Part shown: in pieces, positions 15,514-19,943 of the stretch | How the letters are laid out: each line of letters starts with the position of its first letter | Position numbering within the stretch: position 1 is the first letter of the stretch | From: Eubacteriales Family XIII. Incertae Sedis bacterium | GTDB taxonomy: Bacteria; Bacillota; Clostridia; Peptostreptococcales; Anaerovoracaceae | Reading direction: 5' to 3' | NCBI GenBank assembly: GCA_031255695.1 | Contig: JAIRSA010000182.1 | Coordinates: forward strand, 1-19,943 | DNA: 19,943 nt | The notes under the pieces: generated by a model | What the model saw: the letters and a program-made list of their open reading frames with translations, nothing else | What the model was told of the DNA's origin: nothing | Database searches by the model: none | Made by a program: the position numbers and the translations under genes

Positions 15514-15629
15514 GTGCCCAGCCATGTGCCCAGGGTCACAAAAATTTAACAAGTTAATTGAGGAAATTGCACCGTCCCGCAAATTAGCTGGACAAATGGT
15601 CTTGAAAATCGAAGCCGAAAAAAACGCCC

Positions 15630-15658
15630 TTGCCATCTGCGGGCTGCCCTGATACAAT
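15630..15658 (+). promoter_or_regulatory. Promoter for the methyltransferase gene
   Basis: TTGCCA, a 17-bp spacer and TACAAT lie about 100 nt before the methyltransferase start. A second -10-like TATAAT at 15742-15747 has no good -35 partner. Confidence 0.55.
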
Positions 15659-15766
15659 TAATAGTATGTTTTGTGCCATCTGCCTCGCGTGGATGGCGAA
15701 CCGCGCACGCTTCGCATGTAGCATGGCAAGCATAACGCTATTATAATGGAAAAGGAGTGTATTGAA

Positions 15767-16471
15767 ATGGGGAGCACACCCAAGGAGCGTATTAAGGCCA
15801 TAACGAAGAAACTTGGAATTTACACCTTTATAAGCGAGCAACGGGCCATGCGGCGGAACAAAACCATCAATGCCAAGGGCGGCAGCGGCGCTTACTGGGA
15901 AGAGCGCTACAGCGGCGGCGGCACTTCAGGTTCCGGCTCTTACGGCCAGCTTCAGGCATTTAAGGCTGAAGTGCTGAACGGCTTTCTGGATAAACACAAA
16001 ATAGAATCCGCTATTGAATGGGGCTGTGGCGACGGGAGCCAGTTGGGGCGCATAAACTATAGCCGATACATCGGGCTCGACGTATCACAGACAGCTGTAA
16101 ATATGTGCCGCGCCAAATACGCGTACGATACAACGAAAACGTTCTATGTTGCCACGGAATACGAACCATCCATGCGCAGCGAATGCGCACTATCGCTGGA
16201 TGTAATCTTTCATCTGCTGGAGGACGATGTATATTCAAATTATATGAATAACCTGTTTGGTTCGGCCGAGAAATTTGTGTGCATATATTCCAGCAATTTC
16301 GAATCCGCGCAGCTGTCCCACATGCGGCACAGGATGTTTACTGACTATATAGACACACACTGGCCAGACTGGGGATTGGCCGGTCAGGTAAAAAACCGCT
16401 ATCCTTATAATGAAATGGACCCAGATGGGACATCGCTCGCAGATTTCTATTTTTACGAATACCGCGCTTAG
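15767..16471 (+). CDS. Class I SAM-dependent methyltransferase
   Basis: A protein of about 234 residues and the only plus-strand gene. The SAM-binding motif I is IEWGCGDGSQ (about 83-92), followed by YIGLDVS with the acidic residue at about 105. SLDVIFHLLEDD (about 143-154) resembles the post-motif II segment. The segment before motif I, YWEERYSGGGTSGSGSYG, recalls methyltransferases found in surface-glycan clusters; that is from memory and the substrate is unknown. An ATG at 15746 is in frame, but AAGGAG at 15752 makes the ATG at 15767 the better start. No glycan genes flank it. It runs convergently towards the SIR2-like gene. Confidence 0.8.
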   Translation: MGSTPKERIKAITKKLGIYTFISEQRAMRRNKTINAKGGSGAYWEERYSGGGTSGSGSYGQLQAFKAEVLNGFLDKHKIESAIEWGCGDGSQLGRINYSRYIGLDVSQTAVNMCRAKYAYDTTKTFYVATEYEPSMRSECALSLDVIFHLLEDDVYSNYMNNLFGSAEKFVCIYSSNFESAQLSHMRHRMFTDYIDTHWPDWGLAGQVKNRYPYNEMDPDGTSLADFYFYEYRA

Positions 16472-17013
16472 CCCGGCGATCAATGTGCTCATCCTGGTCT
16501 TAAATGGTCAAATAATGGTCAAATGAGGTAAAAAAAGGGGGAAATGAGGTAAAAAAATTTGTTATTTGACTATTTTGTTATTGCATTTTGATATTTTATG
16601 ATTTATACTTAATTATATCTTTGTTTTGGATGATGCATCTAAAACATATGGCAGTTTTGCAATAAAATCTATACATGCCCGACTCAAATCACAATTAGCA
16701 TAAAGATCGGTATGTATATTTTGTCATCTGCCATTTCGCTAATGGCTGAATGAGGTTAAAAAATGGAAAAGCAAAAAGCGTATTCCAAAAAGCTGGAATA
16801 TGCCGGTCCTAGCATACGGAGCTGCACTAAAGCGAGTTCCATTAAAACGAGTTCTTTGAACCCTACTCGCAGTCTCTCCATGCCGACCAACATCATGTTG
16901 CCGTTATACAAGAACACGGTCCCACGCAAGTACACGGTCCCACTTGACAAGAGCTAGCGCCTTCAGCATCAGCGCACTGTGGCGAAACGGCGGCTTTTAT
17001 CGATCAAATCAAC
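16472..17013. other. AT-rich gene-poor stretch with short repeats
   Basis: About 540 bp without a convincing gene. AATGGTCAAAT is doubled at 16503-16524. AAATGAGGTAAAAAAA is doubled at 16521-16536 and 16542-16557, with a weaker third copy near 16749. GTCAAATAA at 16507-16515 is mirrored by TTATTTGAC at 16562-16570. ACACGGTCCCAC is doubled with an 18-bp period near 16913-16942. A 64-codon frame at 16763-16957 has a GAGG upstream, but its peptide is made largely of these short repeats and resembles nothing I know. The base composition differs sharply from the core genes. Confidence 0.6.
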
Positions 17014-17042
17014 AGCCCCCAGCCTAGGCTGGGCTTTTGTTA
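17014..17042 (+). terminator. Intrinsic terminator between convergent genes
   Basis: AGCCC-C-CAGCC pairs with GGCTG-GGCT around a TA loop, giving a strong hairpin followed by TTTTGTT on the plus strand. It lies downstream of the methyltransferase gene. Read on the minus strand it lies about 90 bp past the SIR2-like gene and is followed by a weaker T-containing stretch, so it may work in both directions. Confidence 0.75.
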
Positions 17043-17126
17043 TGCGCCTCGCTGGGGCTCAGGACCTCTGCCGCGCTGGTCTACACTGCCGAAAATGAAG
17101 CCCCCGCCATAGACCTTTTTTGTCCA

Positions 17127-18380
17127 TTAATGTCTTATTGACTCCATTATATATTCCAGCATACGATTCAAATCTTTGCGCCTGCGATCATTCGGGTCGT
17201 CAATGGCAAAGTATATGGGCGAGAAACCGTGTTTTTCATAGTAGTCCCTTTTCATATCAAGTGCGGATTGAAGCATCAGGTACTTGACGTTATTCTCATT
17301 TAAGTCGCTACTATTGATTACTGCCAGATTTCCTGTGTTGTATATCCCCGTCGCCACGCTATTGACATCAAGGCAAATAAAGTGCCGCGTTTTTTCGCGA
17401 TTTCCATTGCCAGAGCCAGGATCTGCCATCCCTTTTGTAAGCCGCTTGAAATGGTGGTCTTGTGCCGAACATCCTATAAACAGGCATCGGTGCGCTGTCA
17501 ACAGCTGGGCATGGCATATATTCGTCGGTTCGTAAAGTTCATCCTCCAGGCCATAATAGCTGCGCTCGGAAAGGATAATGCCGCCCGTACTTTCATCCTC
17601 ATCCCCTCCGCCTGCCCCAGCCGCCTTTATGAAGATCGGCAAATATCCGTGAATATGGTATATAAACCGCTCAGTGCCGTCATTGCTGTCGGTGTAGACG
17701 CAATCACGCCCTCTCAGCGACTTTATCTTCAACAGCTTCGCGCTGTCCGCCGCGCTGTCCCTCTGTATCTGATTTATGGCATACTCCAACGCGTCGTCGA
17801 AATTATATGTAAGCACCTGCTTTACGCCTCTTTCCTCAACGACCAATCTGGCCAATGCCATTATCAGCTCCCCGTGTTCATTGTGAAATGCTTCTGTACG
17901 ATGGCTTTCTTCAGGCCATTGTTCGCATAATGCGCTAAGTACCAGCCGGCGCAGCCCCTCTTCCGCATTCTTCTCAGTAAGCCTTTCCTTGGCCGTTTTC
18001 TCTAGCTGCGTTTCAAGCATGACGCTCACATACTCGGCTAATTCCAAGGCGTTGATATCTTTAAAAAAGATAGGCTTTTGGGCCGCTTCAAGAAACTGCT
18101 CCCTTATCTCATCCTGACTCCCCGCCTCATCCCCCCAGAATAGCCTGCAAAAGCTGTCGTCTGTGATAATGGCCCGCAGCATCAGATCATTGATCAGTTC
18201 CGGCCATAGCGGCAAGCCTATATCTTTCGCGGCCCCCGCGCCGAGGCAAAGGGCAAGCCCGCTTTCCTCGCCAAGCGCCCCCTTGAGCCTGTCTATTTCC
18301 TCTTTGTTCTTCGTCTGCAGTCTACTCCCCAAGAGCCCTTCAGCGAGCGAAGGCGCCTTAGGCCGCCCATAGACACCCAT
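17127..18380 (-). CDS. SIR2-like domain protein, candidate defence NADase
   Basis: A 417-residue protein with the SIR2-like fold signatures in order: LGAGAAKDIGLP (about 46-57) as the NAD-binding GAG loop, TYNFDD with N193, IHGYLP with H244, LSERSYY (about 270-276) and FIGCSAQDHHF (about 301-311). The asparagine and histidine expected for NAD cleavage are both present. In known systems (Thoeris ThsA, DSR, SIR2-APAZ Argonautes) such domains deplete NAD during phage infection. There is no signal peptide or membrane segment, so it is cytoplasmic. AGGGGG lies 6 nt before the ATG. The gene begins 9 bp after the metallopeptidase-like gene, so the two are almost certainly one operon. The last 70 or so residues are unfamiliar. 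Confidence 0.82.
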   Translation of the reverse strand: MGVYGRPKAPSLAEGLLGSRLQTKNKEEIDRLKGALGEESGLALCLGAGAAKDIGLPLWPELINDLMLRAIITDDSFCRLFWGDEAGSQDEIREQFLEAAQKPIFFKDINALELAEYVSVMLETQLEKTAKERLTEKNAEEGLRRLVLSALCEQWPEESHRTEAFHNEHGELIMALARLVVEERGVKQVLTYNFDDALEYAINQIQRDSAADSAKLLKIKSLRGRDCVYTDSNDGTERFIYHIHGYLPIFIKAAGAGGGDEDESTGGIILSERSYYGLEDELYEPTNICHAQLLTAHRCLFIGCSAQDHHFKRLTKGMADPGSGNGNREKTRHFICLDVNSVATGIYNTGNLAVINSSDLNENNVKYLMLQSALDMKRDYYEKHGFSPIYFAIDDPNDRRRKDLNRMLEYIMESIRH

Positions 18381-18389
18381 ATCTGCCCC

Positions 18390-19943
18390 CTATCTCCTAT
18401 CCGGTATGTTTGCAGAATCCATCCATGCACGCACAAGCATGCGCCAACTCTCCCTATTTTCGTTGCAGTTTGATATCGATTCATGAAACGCCCGCTGCAT
18501 CGCCAAGAGCCCGATACGCGGGTTGCCATTGCCTGCCATTTGGAGCTTCTCATCTTCCACAATCCTGCCCGCCTTCGTTTCGTGCTGTTTATATGTTTCC
18601 TTCAAATATTTCTCCAAGGCCTGTGCTATGCCGCAGGGCTGATAATGGTCCCTATAGGCTTCCAGTAGGCTTCTGATCCGCTGTACATATTGCAGGATCT
18701 TGTGTTCTGGCTTCTGCAGACTCTTTGGCAAATGGGCTTTAAGCTCCTCTTCAATACCCTCCAAAAGATTTTCGAGGGTTCCTGTTTCGCCCCTCGTAGC
18801 CTTGTAGAAATCTGGGTCAATCATAGAAAGCACGGAGCTAATACGCATCACAGTCTGTGGGTTTTCCGGCAGCGCATATGTTGGGTTTTCGTTTTCGAAA
18901 AAGAATATCGCCAGGTATTCCCATGGCTTGCAGCCCAAATATGCGCAGACGGCCGTGTCAACGAAAGACTCCACAAATGCTTCAATATATGCGTCTACTA
19001 TCCCTTGGATCGGGCGGGCAAATCTTCCGTAGCCGTTTTTTTCGCCATAATCTGCGGTCCTCATATCGTTCTCTGCGGTTTCATCCTCCGTTTCCCTGCC
19101 CTTAGTGAACATATGCCATATCTCGTTTGAGACTTGCTCACGCATGGACTCTTCCGCCGCTTCGCTGCCCAACTCCACGCAGATCAATGTAATCGCGACC
19201 CCTATAAGCTCCCCCTTCGTCTTTTCGTCCGCTTTTTCCGCTACACGCGCCATATCCTCAAGCACTGTTTTTGATATCAGCCTCACAAGTGCACTGTTCG
19301 GCGATGGATCGCATAAGCCTAACAAGGCACTGTTCATATTGTCAGACAGCTGCTCGCTGCGCCGCTGCAGCCCTAACCCGCTCTCTGCCAATAGCCGCAC
19401 TTTTATGAATTTGCTCACTTTATTCTCGGCATCCCTGTGGCGCGATTCCAATTCCCGCTTCAAGCAGTCTTCGATATCTTTCCGTTTTTCTACCTCCAGC
19501 GTCCATGTCGCCTGAAGTATTTTATCGATGCGCTCCTGTTTCAGGCTGTAGCGCGGGCGAAGCAGGGTATCGGTCATATAATGCGCTATCGCTTCGGCGA
19601 TCATCTCGCCCCGCAGATCAGAATCCCTATACCCCACATAGTGCAAGGTCTCATGCATAAGCATGAAGAGCGCCGCGCCGACCCTGAATATAGTGCGCTC
19701 CGGCAATCTGACTTTGATCAGGTTGTGTTCGTATATCTTATCCTGGCCGCTCATGCTGGCTTTATAGATGATCTCAACATGATCGAACAATTTGGAACTG
19801 CTGGTCATGGAGGTCCCGCCGCACGAAATATATAAGGCATATGCGCAGCTTTTATGATGGTGTTCCCTATCCCTCACCGCTTCTATGAAGTTGCGTATAA
19901 GCCGCGCATAGCCTAGGATCACCTTCGTCGCGGAGCTCGCGGA
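18390..19943 (-). CDS. HExxH metallopeptidase-like protein, partial at window edge
   Basis: At least 510 residues; the frame stays open to the end of the window, so the N-terminus is missing and the first in-window start (GTG at 19922) need not be real. Counting from that GTG, H90-E91-T-L-H94 is a zinc HExxH motif in a helix with an alanine/leucine-rich lead (AALFMLMHETLHYVG). It is followed by E106, E110 and H114, any of which could be the third ligand. Next is a charged, coiled-coil-prone stretch (about 125-185), then a long helical region without a family I recognise. No membrane segment is evident. The stop is 9 bp before the SIR2-like gene. It may sense infection, cleave a partner or release the SIR2 effector; all of these are inference. 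Confidence 0.7.
   Translation of the reverse strand, partial: SASSATKVILGYARLIRNFIEAVRDREHHHKSCAYALYISCGGTSMTSSSKLFDHVEIIYKASMSGQDKIYEHNLIKVRLPERTIFRVGAALFMLMHETLHYVGYRDSDLRGEMIAEAIAHYMTDTLLRPRYSLKQERIDKILQATWTLEVEKRKDIEDCLKRELESRHRDAENKVSKFIKVRLLAESGLGLQRRSEQLSDNMNSALLGLCDPSPNSALVRLISKTVLEDMARVAEKADEKTKGELIGVAITLICVELGSEAAEESMREQVSNEIWHMFTKGRETEDETAENDMRTADYGEKNGYGRFARPIQGIVDAYIEAFVESFVDTAVCAYLGCKPWEYLAIFFFENENPTYALPENPQTVMRISSVLSMIDPDFYKATRGETGTLENLLEGIEEELKAHLPKSLQKPEHKILQYVQRIRSLLEAYRDHYQPCGIAQALEKYLKETYKQHETKAGRIVEDEKLQMAGNGNPRIGLLAMQRAFHESISNCNENRESWRMLVRAWMDSANIPDRR

Noticed and set aside
15470..15652. 60-codon plus-strand frame
   Set aside because: It has no good ribosome binding site and runs through the dispersed repeat and into the predicted methyltransferase promoter.
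16763..16957. 64-codon plus-strand frame with GAGG upstream
   Set aside because: The peptide is built from short nucleotide repeats and resembles no family; an antisense frame of similar length exists. Kept only as a note in the gene-poor stretch.

Overview
The window comes from a fairly GC-rich bacterium, probably a strict anaerobe. The grounds are the oxygen-sensitive class III ribonucleotide reductase (NrdD/NrdG), a CoA-linked short-chain acid pathway under a sigma-54 activator, GGAGG-type ribosome binding sites and several TTG starts. An anaerobic, fermentative Bacillota-like lineage fits best; the exact taxon cannot be read from the sequence. Almost every gene is on the minus strand; only one methyltransferase is on the plus strand.

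Region 1 (about 200-7014, minus strand) is a five-gene operon in the order 3-hydroxyacyl-CoA dehydrogenase, enoyl-CoA hydratase, thiolase, large acyl-CoA dehydrogenase, acyl-CoA:acetate CoA-transferase. Together they can interconvert acetyl-CoA, acetoacetyl-CoA, 3-hydroxybutyryl-CoA, crotonyl-CoA, butyryl-CoA and the free acid. A near-consensus sigma-54 promoter lies at 6999-7014. Two identical-architecture dyads, candidate activator sites, lie exactly 90 bp apart behind it. Between promoter and first gene is a small CRISPR-like array (four 29-bp repeats, three 32-bp spacers) that would be transcribed as the operon's leader. Large GC-rich repeats fill the gap before the CoA-transferase.

Region 2 (7264-11640, minus) holds the CBS-PAS-PAS-AAA+-HTH sigma-54 activator, which presumably controls region 1, preceded by lipoyl synthase (lipA) and lipoate-protein ligase (lplA). 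A block of direct repeats lies between lipA and the regulator. A good sigma-70-type promoter precedes lplA.

Region 3 (11693-15362, minus) has a RelE/ParE-type toxin and RelB/DinJ-type antitoxin with a consensus promoter overlapped by a dyad operator. Upstream of it is nrdD-nrdG, with a consensus promoter overlapped by an NrdR-box-like palindrome.

Region 4 (15363-19943) is accessory. It has a SAM-dependent methyltransferase on the plus strand, an AT-rich gene-poor stretch with short repeats, a convergent terminator, and a tightly coupled minus-strand pair: an HExxH metallopeptidase-like protein (open at the window edge) and a SIR2-like NADase-type protein. This pair is the best candidate for a previously undescribed defence system; that function is inferred, not shown. 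At least three separate intergenic regions carry unrelated GC-rich repeat blocks, which appears to be a habit of this genome.
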